Part shown: positions 34,475-45,357 of the stretch, piece by piece
Position numbering within the stretch: position 1 is the stretch's first letter
Layout: the number at the start of each line of letters is the position of its first letter
DNA from: Phocoena phocoena
Taxonomy: Eukaryota > Chordata > Mammalia > Artiodactyla > Phocoenidae
Direction of reading: 5' to 3'
Length of the DNA: 64,000 bases
Assembly (NCBI RefSeq): GCF_963924675.1
Contig: NC_089235.1
Span: 58,020,520 to 58,084,519, forward strand
Notes under the pieces: model-generated
What the model saw: only the letters and a program-made list of their open reading frames with translations
What the model was told of the DNA's origin: nothing
The model's database searches: none
Program-made: the position numbers and the translations under genes

Positions 34475-34670
34475 ATCCGTCCGTTTTTTTTTTTTTTAAT
34501 TTTTTTCTTAATATTTATTTTTTTATTTTAATAACTTTATTATATTTTATCTTACTTTATTTTATTTTACTTTATCTTCTTTCTTTCTTTCTTTCCTTCC
34601 TTCCCTCCTTCCTTCCTTCCTTCCTCCCTCCCTTCTTTCTTTCTTTCTTTCTTTCTTTCTACTTCTACTA
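34475..34670. repeat. Polypyrimidine (CTTT/CCTT)n tract in the L1 5' UTR
   Basis: A T-rich stretch leads into about 95 bases of almost pure pyrimidine (34570-34660), with ctttcttt and ccttccttccctccttcc units. It lies within the 5' UTR and separates the CpG-rich part from the rest. Confidence 0.9.
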
Positions 34671-35202
34671 ATTCTTTCATTCTACTTTTTCTCCCTTTCA
34701 TTCTGAGCAGTGTGGATGAAAGGCTCTTGGTGCTGCAGTCAGGACTCAGTGCTGTGCCTCTGAGGTGGGAGAGCCAACTTTAGGACACTGGTGCACAAGA
34801 GACCTCCCAGCTCCACATAATATCAAACGGCAAAAATCTCCCACAGATCTCCATCTCAACACCAGCACCCAGCTCCACTCAATGACCAGCAAGCTACAGT
34901 GCTGGACACCCTATGCCAAACAACTAGCAAGACAGGAACACAACCCCACCCATTAGCAGAGAGGCTGCCTAAAATCATAAAAAGGCCACAGACACCCCAA
35001 AACACACCACCAGACGTGGACCTGCCCACCAGAAAGACAAGATCCAGCCTCATCCACCAGAACACAGGCACTAGTCCCCTCCACCAGGAAGCCTACACAA
35101 CCCACTGAAACAACCTTAGCCACTGGGGACAGACACCAAAAACGGGAACTACAAACCTGCAGCCTGCAAAAAGGAGACCCCAAACACAGTAAGATAAGCA
35201 AA

Positions 35203-36094
35203 ATGAGAAGACAGAAAAACACACAGCAGATGAAGGAGCAAGACAAAAGCCCACCAGACCTAACAAATGAAGAGGAAATAGGCAGTCTACCTGAAAAAGA
35301 ATTCAGAATAATGATAGTAAAGATGATCCAAAATCTTGGAAATAGAATAGACAAAATGCAAGAAACATTTAACAAGGACCTAGAAGAACTAAAGATGAAA
35401 CAAACAACGATGAACAACACAATAAATGAAATTAAAAATACTCTAGATGGGATCAATAGCAGAATAACTGAGGCAGAAGAACGGATAAGTGACCTGGAAG
35501 ATAAAATAGTGGAAATAACTACTGCAGAGAAGAATAAAGAAAAAAGAATGAAAAGAACTGAGGACAGTCTCAGAGACCTCTGGGACAACATTAAACGCAC
35601 CAACATTTGAATTGTAGGGGTTCCAGAAGAAGAAGAGAAAAAGAAAGGGACTGAGAAAGTATTTGAAGAGATTATAGTTGAAAACTTCCCTAATATGGGA
35701 AAGGAAATAGTTCATCAAGTCCAGGAAGCAGAGAGAGTCCCATACAGGATAAATCCAAGGAGAAATATGCAAGACACGTATTAATCAAACTTTCAAAAAT
35801 TAAATACAAAGAAAACATATTAACAGCAGCAAGGGAAAAACAACAAATAACACACAAGGGAATCCCCATAAGGTTAACAGTTGATCTTTCAGCAGAAACT
35901 CTGTGAGCCAGAAGGGACTGGCAGGACATATTTAAAGTGATGAAGGAGAAAACCTGCAACCAAGATTACTCTACCCAGCAAGGATCTCCTTCAGATTTGA
36001 TGAAGAAATTAAAGCCTTTACAGACAAGCAAAAGCTGAGAGAGTTCAGCACCACCAAAGCAGGTTTACAACAACTGCTAAAGGAACTTCTCTAG
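35203..36094 (+). pseudogene. L1 ORF1 (RNA-binding chaperone), broken
   Basis: ORF1 protein coats L1 RNA as a trimer and acts as a nucleic acid chaperone. The open part covers 135 codons from the ATG at 35203. Residues about 35-130 are rich in heptad-like Glu, Lys, Ile and Leu and correspond to the coiled coil. A TGA at 35608-35610 stops the frame just after NIKRTNI; a CGA codon would fit there, so this looks like CpG decay. The RNA-recognition and C-terminal parts follow in the same frame to 35783 (TAA), after which at least two more frame changes and a TGA (in AETL-stop-ARRDW) are visible. The original stop is probably TAG at 36092-36094. Confidence 0.85.
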
Positions 36095-36152
36095 GCAAGG
36101 AACACAAGAGAAGGAAAAGATCTACAATAACGAACCCAAAGCAATTAAGAAA

Positions 36153-37010
36153 ATGGGACTAGGAACATACATATCGATAATTACCTTAAATGTAAATGGA
36201 CTAAATGCTCCCACCAAAAGACACAGATTGGCTGAATGGATACAAAAACAAGACCCATATATTTGCTGTCTACAAGAGACCCACTTCAAACCTAGAGACA
36301 CATACAGACTGAAAGTAAGAGGATGGAAAAAGATATTTCATGCAAATGGAAACCTAAAAAAAGCTGGAGTAGCAATTCTCATATCAGACAAAATAGACTT
36401 TAAAATAAAGACTATTAGAAGAGACAAAGAAGGACACTACATAATGATCAAGGGATCGATCCAAGAAGATATAACAATTGTAAATATTTATGCACCCAAC
36501 ATAGGAGCACCTCAATACATAAGGCAAATACTAACAGCCATAAAAGGGGAAATCGACAGTAACACATTCATAGTAGGGGACTTTAACACCCCACTTTCAC
36601 CAATGGACAGATCATCCAAAATGAAAATAAATAAGGAAACACAAGCTTTAAATGATACATCAAACAAGATGGACTTAATTGGTATTTATAGGAAATTCCA
36701 TCCAAAAACAGCAGAATACACATTCTTCTCCAGTGCTCATGGATCATTCTCCAGGATAGATCATATCTTGGGTCACAAATCAAGCCTTGGTAAATTTAAG
36801 GAAATTGAAATTGTATCAAGTATCTTTTCCGACCACCATGCTATGAGACTAGATATCAATTACAGGAAAAGATCTGTAAAAAATACAAACACATGGAGGC
36901 TAAACAATATACTACTTAATAACGAAGTGACCACTGAAGAAATCAAAGAGGAAATTAAAAAATACCTTTATCTTGGGGAGAAAAGAACGGCAAAAGAGGT
37001 GAAAAGCTGA
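36153..37010 (+). pseudogene. L1 ORF2, endonuclease domain only, frame open
   Basis: ORF2 normally encodes an endonuclease, a reverse transcriptase and a Cys-rich end. Here the 285-codon frame holds the whole AP-type endonuclease fold (residues 1 to about 240) without a stop. The catalytic and metal residues known for L1 endonuclease are present: Asn13 (LNVNG), Glu42 (QETH), Asp143 and Asn145 (GDFNTP), Thr190 (YTFFSS), Asp203 (RIDHI), Asp227 and His228 (SDHH). About 14 residues from YLYLGEK onward come from flanking DNA. There is no reverse transcriptase, so it cannot retrotranspose. Expression is unproven, and it would need unconventional translation behind a broken ORF1. Confidence 0.9.
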
Positions 37011-37240
37011 GTATTTACTCAAAGTTAACTAAGTTATTTTGGGAGAGACCAAATTCTGAAATGGATGGTACTGTGCTTCCTCAAAGTGGCTAAGATTTTT
37101 TTTCTATTTTTGTTGACAAAAATAGAAATGGATTGTGAGCACACAAGCAAGTTGAGTAAAGTTTTATTTCTGCAAATTCAAGTCATTCTGAATAAAATTA
37201 TCCCTATTACAGTACAGATCAGAAATGGCATACCACATGA
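36969..37240. other. Flank of the L1 break, with a 13-bp inverted repeat
   Basis: No gene is recognised. A perfect 13-bp inverted repeat with a 2-base spacer lies at 37101-37128. Confidence 0.5.
37101..37128. repeat. Perfect 13-bp inverted repeat, 2-base spacer
   Basis: The left arm tttctatttttgt (37101-37113), spacer tg and right arm acaaaaatagaaa (37116-37128) are exact reverse complements. Confidence 0.92.
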
Positions 37241-37465
37241 TTTCACATGCAGTCAGAGTAGTTGAGTTCAAATTCTACCTACACTTATCCTTAAGTATGT
37301 AATTTTGGGCAAATTAATTTTAACCCTGCTAAGGTTTATTTTACCAATCTGCACGATAGGATTAATAATAATAATCCACAGCTTTGTTGTGAGAAATGAA
37401 GAAGATTATCCAGGTGAAATGTTTAGTGCAGTTCCTGGAATATAGTAAAGACTCAGCAAATACAG
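37240..37465 (+). mobile_element. MIR SINE
   Basis: 'gagttcaaattctacctacac', 'taattttgggcaaattaatttt', 'aataataataatccacagctttgttgtgag' and 'agtgcagttcctggaatatagtaaagactcagcaaata' follow the MIR order to its 3' end. Confidence 0.84.
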
Positions 37466-37579
37466 GGTCTTAGTATTACTACTCTTGCTACTAGTACTGT
37501 ACTGTACTAATAGTGGTAGAAATAGTACTAGTGATTGTTCTAGTATTACTGGCATTACTGGTGTTACAGAGTCTAAGCT

Positions 37580-38065
37580 CATACTGCTCGTCACATGACA
37601 GGTCAATAAATCAAGAGATGAGGTGTTGGGGCAAGGAATAGCGACTTTACTCAGAAAGCCCGCAGACAGAGAAGATGGTGGACTAGTGTCCCAAAGAATC
37701 ATCTTAGCTGAGTTAGAATTCAGGCTTCTTTTATACTAAAAGGAGAGGGAATGTGGCTGATGGTTGCCAACTTCTTGTTGCTGGAATCTTTTGTTTTTGC
37801 AGCTGTCCACATAGGTCTGGTTATAACGTTCCTGTAAACTTCCAACAAGACAAATGTTATTTTCTGTTCTGCAACTTTTTAGCTCCATATGAATGGAAAA
37901 GTGCTGTAACTTTAAAGGTCAGAGCCTTGAGAATGAGCTATCCTATATATTTTAGGCTGTAGGCAGCATTCTTTTGCAAAAGTGCAGAGCCAGCATAACT
38001 AAGCACAGGCAACAGAGCACAAAGTTTAGAGCTAAAGGAATAGATTCAATATGGAGTCAGGTTTG
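37580..38065 (-). mobile_element. Probable ERV-type LTR, antisense
   Basis: 'aggtgttggggcaaggaatagcgactttactcagaaagc', 'agaagatggtggactagtgtcccaaag', 'cttcttttatactaaaagg' (a TATAAAAG-like box on the minus strand) and 'cttccaacaagacaaatgttattttc' suggest a retroviral LTR lying on the minus strand. I cannot name the family. Frames on either strand here are not genes. Confidence 0.5.
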
Positions 38066-38179
38066 TTTTTCTTTGTTACGCTAGTATTAGTATTACATGT
38101 AGGTATTTCAATTTCAAACATTTCAGATATTTTACTACTGGTTCTCCAGCTACATTATAATTTTCTTCATAATAGGGTC

Positions 38180-38280
38180 CATTTATCACTTTTTAAAAAT
38201 CTGCCATCATTCCTAGCACAATTCTGGTCTTGTAGTAGGCACCTAGTAAATAGTTCTTGATTGGATGAATAAGAATTCAT
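38180..38280 (+). mobile_element. Possible L2 tail
   Basis: 'cattcctagcacaattctggtcttgtagtaggcacctagtaaatagttcttgattggatgaataag' fits a diverged L2 3' end. Confidence 0.6.
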
Positions 38281-40104
38281 TTGCATTTCAACTCAACTTA
38301 AAATAACACAGCTTCACATTTGATATCTTCCTTTACTCAACTCTGTGTTGCAAACAGCTAATTAGTGATGATATGGCACTGTTTGAGTTTTGGCAGACTA
38401 TAATCTGTGGATTTTAATACAACCAACTGCCTAATTTATCTACATTGGTCCACATGCCAGGAAAATATATTCAAATTGAAGAGTATTATTTGGTTAAAGT
38501 AAATCAGAGGAACGGACTTGACTAATTATGACTTTTGGAGTCAAAAATTTAGCTTAGAAAAACGGTTCTATTGATGCTTTCATTTATACTGAGCTTTGTT
38601 TATGTCATAAATACTAAAGAAACAGCATTTTGCCCCCAGGGATATTCACAGGTATAGCATTAGCCAAGTAAACATGTCATTAGTTGTGGTAATGTGTTCA
38701 ACATTTTTCAAAGAAAATGGAACAAAAACATTTCAGTTAAAAATAAATTTGAATTCTGATGTCCATGAAAATACCTACCATTTTTAATACTCAAATTTTC
38801 AACTGATGGGGCTTTTTGTGGAAAAATTCAGAGAAGGCAATCAATATGTTTGCTGAAATATTTTTTTACTTTTCATTTCTACTCCACACAATTAAAATTA
38901 GATAGGTCTCTAATTTTAACAAAATGGGACAATATTAAATAATACATACCATGTCATATCTTACATAAAACCGTGGTATATAGTTTTGTGTTTTGTTTTG
39001 TTTTGTTTTCGGACTGACCAGATGTAACTGGTGGAGTTAAACCCGTGTGAATCATCTCTCAGAATCTCTTGGAGTATTCAATCGCACCAAGCAGTATTAT
39101 ACTATAAAATTATGTAGACTGAACACATGGCATAGATATTAGGTAGATGATAGATAGATAGATGATAGATAGGACAGTTAATAGACTGATGGGGCATAGA
39201 GACAGACTTCAATAATTAATATAATTATTTGTAATAATCCACTTCCTCATGTCCTCTCTTCTCTACCTTATGTACCTTAATTTTTTTTATCTGTCTGAAT
39301 ACACTAGAGACAATAAATAATCAGGTATGTAAATACAAATTTTTATTATGTTGATTTTATGATGGAGAAAATAGCCCCAGGAAAACTAAATTAGATTTCC
39401 TTTTTCTTTTAAGGAAAGTACACAGAGTAGAAAGGAAATTGATAGAGAAATCTTAAAGACAGTTGTGAAAAGAACTAGAACCTGTTTTTGACAAGCTAGA
39501 ATGGATGATTCGATACAGTGGCCGACATTATTTATTGCCATTCTAACATCTATTCTACTCTACCTTACTGGTTCTGTGTATGTCAATAATATTCCTTGCG
39601 TCCCTCCTGGAAAACAGCTAAATCTCACAGTCTTTCTTTTAGTTAGGAAAAGCCAAGTACTGATCAACAAGGTGGATCAGTGGGAGAGGATGGTTTAAGC
39701 AGGGAGGAACTTCTAGGAAGGAGACAAGGCAAAGGAAGAGACTCAGTCGATGTGCCCCTTTCTCCCTTTGACCTTATCATTCTTCCAGCCTTGAATGATG
39801 CCCGCTGGAGTGTATGATACTGGAGACACAATAGCCCCCTGTCACCACAAAGTGATGAGCATTAAGATGAAAGCCACATGATAAGGCTGGATAGTGTCCA
39901 TTAAAAATCCAATTTTTTTTTGTATAAGGCTCTTTTGAGGAAAAGAGGGGCACCCAGCAAGGAAGTTACTTTTGGACTATGTGCACGCCCCCAACAAGGA
40001 GAAGATAGTTCAGAGAAACTTCTGTTAATGCGAGACTAATATTCTGTACCTTCTAGCAACCCTCACCCTCATTAGTTCTAGGTTGACTCATGTTCATCTT
40101 TAAA
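38281..40104. other. Unassigned A+T-rich DNA with short repeats
   Basis: A TTTTG repeat lies at about 38987-39009 and a GATA-rich repeat at about 39143-39171. The open frame at 39501-39698 (65 codons) shows no known motif. No gene is called. Confidence 0.45.
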
Positions 40105-40345
40105 TAAGCATGTTTGTGACTTCCTCAAGGAAACATTTCTGACACCTTAATCCAGATCCACCATTACAGACTCTCATTTTTCCATGTCATTTTTTCTATA
40201 ACATTTCTTGCAATTTAAAAACTATTTTATCCTGTTTTTCTGATCATCACCCTGTTCTCCATCATTTATATGGGGGGCGAGAGATATTGTGCAGTGCATC
40301 CCTCTGTCCAATATAATATCTGGCATATAATAGGTACGTACACAT
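40105..40345 (+). mobile_element. L2 LINE 3' end
   Basis: 'gacttcctcaaggaaacatttctgacacc', 'tccatgtcattttttctataacatttcttgc' and 'tccaatataatatctggcatataataggtac' follow L2 ('acctcctccaggaagccttccctgac...cctggcacatagtagg'). Confidence 0.7.
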
Positions 40346-42129
40346 GTGCACTGTGTAGACACACTCTTTCTGTCTCCGTTTTAGTTGAGGCTTCTTAATG
40401 CCTAGAACAAAAGAACAGGTTGCAAGTGAACCCATCTTTCTAGTGACTTACTAGACCACCAAAGCAGGACTCGCAAACGTAGTGGCCAAAGACCAATTTG
40501 GGACACTTGCCCAGTAGCCATATGAAAAACCCCAAAGGGATACTGGAAAAGAATCAGATACAGGAAAGAGTTCTCTTTCATCTTTAACCTGTGGGAAGAG
40601 CTCCAAGAACACCACTGGAATGATTAATACGTGGTCCTTGGAGTTTGCAGCACAGAAGACTGTTGTTTGAAACACACCAGAGAAATTGAATTGTAAGGGG
40701 CTATGGCTATCAGCCTGGGCTGGGTTGACAGTGAGGATGAATGGCTATTTCTCGCCGGCTGGAATCATTTTACATTCTTTGCAAGAGGACTTTCTGAAAT
40801 GATTACCTGACCTTAACATAAGAGGTAGATCCTTCATGCACAGGGTAAGATGCCCAACCAGAGGAGATGAATAATCCATATCACAAGAGATTAGGGTGAA
40901 ATAACATTCCTAGTGAGTCTGCAGAAATGAAAGTGTTTCATGAGAGAATAATTCCAGGAGGATTTTTCCTGTCTCACAGCAACTTCCTACACTTGCCCGA
41001 TCTCTAATCCTGTAAGAGACAGAGAGAGCCTAGTGGTGAGAGGGTGGAAGAGGAAAGAGAAAAAGATGATGTAGCAAAACTCCCCTTCCCCCTGCAGTTT
41101 CCAGCCTGAAACAGATCCTAGCTGAGGAAACAATAATTCCCTATTAAGTTCAGAATTCTAATTTTACTCTGGAATGAAAACAATAGTTACAAAATGAGAC
41201 TTTTGTGGGGGGACACTGAAAATGCCAAGAGGATTTTTATTATGTGAAAATTACTAGAAAAGTAGAGATCTGCCTCAAAATTTCAAGATGTGAGAAGGAA
41301 TAAGCCTAACAGAGTGGGTTTGATCAGACAGTTGTAATGGGGGTGGAGGAAGTTATTTTCTAAGAAGTTTCTATGAAGTTACACTCTATAGCGATATATT
41401 CTTTCAACATAATGGTTACTTTTGAATGAATGAAAAAAATGAACATAAATAGCCCTATTGTCAATGTTCATTTTAATAATTTATTGTTGAATGGAAGTAC
41501 AACATAGGATTTTAAATGGCAATCAGCTTTTCTTTTGTGCCTTAAAATTATGTATAAAAATTAACTAAATTGATTATTTTTCTTGTGTTATAAAATATAA
41601 TAGACTGCTATATTTACTGCATTAATGACACTGAAAATTTGCAGGGCATTAAAATGTTGCTTGTAAGCAGAATTAATAACTTGACTATCTAACTTTTGTC
41701 TAGTTTATGGCATACTACATAGATCTAGAAAACTATTACAGCCTTCATTAGAGTTTTAAGCAGTTATGAAATAGCAATATCCACCAATGGTTTAAATATT
41801 TTATGCAGCATCTTTAATCACCTCTTTATAATTTACAGTATAGATTGTAAAATCATTACAGATGTGTGTTAATAATTAATATGTAATATTATCTTCTTAT
41901 AAATATATGTCATGGATGCATTTAAATCCTTTGCTTGCAAGGTGAATAACAGAGTTTCTTTTACAACTGCTACACACATTTTAATTTTGTTTTAAACTTC
42001 TGTTTCATGGTTAGTTTTTCAGTCCAATTATTGTCACCTCTTAACCATCCTGATAACTACCCTTTGGATTGTACAGATAATCCCTATGTGGTATTTATTA
42101 GGACTATTCACAAACATTCAAGTTTTCCT
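40346..42129. other. Unassigned DNA
   Basis: No gene or repeat is recognised. The 74-codon minus-strand frame at 40451-40675 is unsupported. Confidence 0.45.
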
Positions 42130-42433
42130 TCCGGATACGTGACATTCCCTTATCCGTTCCCTTGGAGGATAAACACAGTCCTCTGACTTGCTTCGGCTAA
42201 AGAAGTACAAGTAGAATTGCTGTGTCACTTCCAGATGGAAATTTTAAGAGCCCCAGTGCAATTCCCCTGCTCTTAGAAGCATGTATCGGGATGCAACTTT
42301 TGTCAACCTGGGACCCTGCCTTAGCACGCATGCCCACCGCCGTTAGTCATGTAAAGTGAGTGAGAAATAAATGTTCTTATCCTCAGACCAAGCAACTTGG
42401 GAATTGTTTATTTATTCCTACAGCACAGCCTAC
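42130..42433 (+). mobile_element. MLT1-like LTR relic, tail interrupted by a hAT element
   Basis: 'ctgacttgcttcggctaaagaagtac', 'aagtgagtgagaaataaatgttc' and 'gggaattgtttatttattcctacagcacagcctac' resemble the 3' part of old MaLR-type LTRs, which end near 'cagcatagcctagcctatcctgac'. The ending 'cctgacaga' is found again at 42674, after the inserted hAT element. Confidence 0.6.
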
Positions 42434-42664
42434 ACCAGGAAGTGGCAAAGTTTTTCTGTAAAGGGCCAGATAATAAATACTCTAGGCTTTGCAGGCCATA
42501 ATATCTCCATTGCAACTGTTCAACTTTGCTATTGAAAAAGCAGTTGTAGGGGGAAGAAGATACAGGAATAGGTGTGACTATGTTCCAATAAAACTTTATT
42601 TATAAAAACATGGTGTTGGTGAGTCAAGTTAGGTCTGTGGGGCCCTAATTTGCCAATCCCTGGT
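42434..42664 (+). mobile_element. hAT-Charlie type DNA transposon, complete small copy
   Basis: The ends are imperfect inverted repeats: accaggaagtggcaaa at 42434 and tttgccaatccctggt ending 42664 match at 14 of 16 positions. The interior ('ttctgtaaagggccagataataaatactctaggctttgcagg', 'ccaataaaactttatttataaaaac') is a common non-autonomous mammalian hAT family whose exact name I will not guess. Flanking 8-mers cagcctac (42426-42433) and tagcctac (42666-42673) fit the 8-bp target duplication of hAT elements with one mismatch. Confidence 0.78.
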
Positions 42665-42684
42665 CTAGCCTACCCTGACAGATA

Positions 42685-42994
42685 GACAGTTGGCCTTCTG
42701 TATGTGTTCTGCATCCATGGATTCAACCAACCACAGATCAAAATTATTCTTTTTAAAATCCAGAAAGTTCCAAAAAGCAAAACTTGAATTTGCCTCACAC
42801 CAGCAATTATTTACCCAGCATTTACTTTGTATGAGGTATTATAAGTCATCTGGAGATGATTTAAAGGATATGGTTGTGCTAGGTTATATACAGATAACCA
42901 AGCCACTTTATTATAAGGGACTTGAGCGTCTGTGGATTTGGTATCCTCAGAGGTCCTGTAACCAATCCCCTGCAGATAGCAAGGGATAACTGTA
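42685..42994 (+). mobile_element. Small Tigger-type (TcMar) DNA transposon
   Basis: It starts 'cagttggccttctgtatg', continues 'catccatggattcaaccaaccacagatc', 'agttccaaaaagcaaaacttgaatttg' and ends 'caatcccctgcagatagcaagggataactgta'. The termini are inverted and fit Tigger-derived non-autonomous elements that insert at TA. Frames of 99 and 70 codons across it are not genes. Confidence 0.8.
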
Positions 42995-43489
42995 GTCTTA
43001 TAATGGAGTAATAAAAAATACATGGAGGTTAACTTAAAGTCATGTATTTTGATTGATTACCCTGATTTATTTTTAATATCTTGGAATTTAAAGTAATACT
43101 TCCAGAGATTTTCAGATTCTTTGTGGTTTTCATTTTCCATGTATTTTCTAAATAGTATTAGGACTGTGTTTAAGTTAAATAAAAAATAAACATGTTTATA
43201 CACCCTTGAATTGAAATATTCAAATAACTTTCCTTTTTCTTGGGCTACATATAAATATCTTGGCAAGGTTTGGGAAACATTGTTTTACATTCAATTATTC
43301 AACTATAGGAAAGTGAACCATTCCAATATGTCAGACTTTATACCTGGATAGAGATACAAATACAAATTTGCCTGAATGGAATTAGCAAAAAAAAAAAAAA
43401 AGTTTATCAATCCAACAGGAGGTCTTTTCCCTAAAACTTAATGGTACTATACTGGTGGGAATATGGTTAAAAATGCCTAGGTCTATATT
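42995..43489. other. Unassigned A+T-rich DNA
   Basis: Nothing recognised. Confidence 0.45.
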
Positions 43490-43506
43490 AAAAAATACAT
43501 ATTCCC

Positions 43507-43664
43507 GGGACTTCCCTGGCGGTCCAGTGGTTAAGACTGCCTTCCAATGCAGGGGGTGTGGGTTTGATCCCTGGCCGAGTAGCTAAGATCCCATATGCCT
43601 TGTAGCCAAAAAACCAAAACATAAAACAGAAGCAATATTGTAACAAATTCAACAAAATACTTTA
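43507..43664 (+). mobile_element. CHR-type SINE, short form with extended tail
   Basis: It reads GGGACTTCCCTGGCGGTCCAG, 'gggtttgatccctggccgagtagctaagatccc', and after 'agccaaaaaacc' an added 3' part 'acataaaacagaagcaatattgtaacaaattc'. The target duplication aaaaaatacatatt lies at 43490 and 43665. Confidence 0.9.
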
Positions 43665-43679
43665 AAAAAATACATATTT

Positions 43680-44357
43680 CCACTTACACACATTATTCAC
43701 ACACAAACAGTTATCTCTAGGGAAAACAGTTAAAAAGGAAAATATTTGAGAAAGCATCATTTCTCTCCAAGAAAAACTATATACTCTGAATTCAATTAAT
43801 AAATAAAATCTAGATTCCTCTTATTCCTTGTGACTTACATTGATTTTTATTTTAATAAAATGTATTCATATTCTTCATTCTTTTCTCTCAGAGTAACCTC
43901 TTCATCAACATTTAAAAGAAATGAAGTGAAAATGTTAAAAAATATGTGAAGTATTTAAGCATTAGTGTAACAAGTAACGGCATATTTCAATGAACATACT
44001 ACTTTTTGGCTATTAGACCTGTAAAGAAGTCATTATGTTTCATTTCACGCAATTCAATGAATGGATTTTTGACAAGGCAAACTCCTGTAATAATTCCTTT
44101 GGATCCATTACTTTTTTTCTTTTCCATGTAAGAGCCTTTCAGCCTTGGGATTATTAGTATAGTAGATTTTTATGCTTCTAAAAGTGTTGATGAATTGGCT
44201 GGCCTACAAGAAGACTCACTTAAAATTTTTTCTATTCATAAATGATAAAGAAAATTAGGTCAAGTTATAGACTAGATGCTTCCCAAAGTCTTTAATTTTC
44301 ATTCTGGTAGTTGTGAGCAAAGGTTAACAAAAGGAGCTAAAGCATTGAACTTTCTTC

Positions 44358-44411
<54 letters not shown>

Positions 44412-45027
44412 AATATAAACTATCTAAGCATGTAAAATATGCATTTGCTCTGATTTTCTAGATTTATCCTAAAAGAAATATGTAGAGTCTGGTATTAAAC
44501 CAGTCAACATTGTGGGTTTTAATGGAAATGTTGCCCAGTCTTTCATGTACTACTCTAAATAATTAAATATTTTTAAATTCCTGGTTTGGTTTTAACTATG
44601 TAGATACATTTATTCCACTCATTAGTGGAACATCGTATAACACAGCCCAAATTAACAAAATGCAAAGAATGTCATCCCAGCAGGAACCCTGGAACGTGAA
44701 ATGCATTTCTATCACTGGAATTTTTGTTAGAGCTCATTTGGGTGCTCTCAATATGCTGTCGCAGTTACTTTTATGTGCCCTGTTCTCCGGCTTAATCTTA
44801 CGATTTTTATCCATAGCAGGGTAAAAAGACCTTACAAACAAGCAATGTGTGTGGATGCCTTGTTTTGTTTTCTTTTGACACTTTTCCCCTTCGGGTTTGA
44901 TTTATAATTAAAATAAAGTTGCTTACGTGGAGGCCTTGAAATTTCCTCCATTCTTTTTTATATTTTAGAAAAATCCCTTTGCTTCTGAAGGGTTCAAAAA
45001 TTCTTATTACTTGGGTTTAGGTAAATA
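43680..45027. other. Unassigned DNA with a (TG)n tract
   Basis: No gene or repeat is recognised apart from the (TG)n tract at 44360-44406. Confidence 0.45.
44360..44406. repeat. (TG)n microsatellite
   Basis: About 23 uninterrupted TG units are followed by tatataaatat. Confidence 0.97.
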
Positions 45028-45357
45028 TGTTACCCCAAAACTGGGTTTCTCCTCTTGGTGGGTGTTGAGCCAAAAGACACAACCAAGGCAAAGAGCAGAA
45101 GAGAAGATTTATTACTGGTAGCAAGTAAGGAGAACACCATGGATTTTTCCTAAAGCACTGTCTCCCCAAACAGCAAGATTGGGGACGTTTTAAGCTAAGG
45201 GTACATGCATATTCATGAAGGGCTTGGGCAGTAGACAGAGCCCAAGCATCAGTTGATTGAAGTCATGAGGGTCAGAAAAGGTCAATGTTATCATCCCTTA
45301 AATTCCAGTTGCTCTGGTGGTTGAGTGCCAGAGGGGGGAGTTAAATTCTGCAAAACA
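45028..45357 (-). mobile_element. ERV-type LTR A, antisense
   Basis: On the minus strand it runs from TGTTTTGCAGAATTTAACTC to GTTTTGGGGTAACA, so it has TG...CA ends. An AATAAA signal (tttatt at about 45109 on the plus strand) sits about 80 bases before the 3' end. No clear target duplication is seen. It is about 330 bases long. Confidence 0.6.

Larger units (their letters stand above)
33156..36968 (+). mobile_element. Young L1 LINE, 5' half only (3'-truncated)
   Basis: The element starts at 'agaggcttccgggaag' and keeps an apparently full 5' UTR of about 2 kb, a whole but broken ORF1 and the first 271 or so codons of ORF2. L1 sequence stops inside ORF2 near 36968 ('attaaaaaatacct'), with no reverse transcriptase, 3' UTR or A tail. 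I see no target duplication linking the two flanks. Ordinary L1 insertions lose their 5' end, so a copy that kept the 5' end and lost the 3' half points to a later deletion or rearrangement. Confidence 0.93.

Noticed and set aside
34953..35606. 217-codon frame on the minus strand
   Set aside because: It is antisense to the L1 5' UTR end and ORF1; composition (S, L, F, V runs) is that of a shadow frame.
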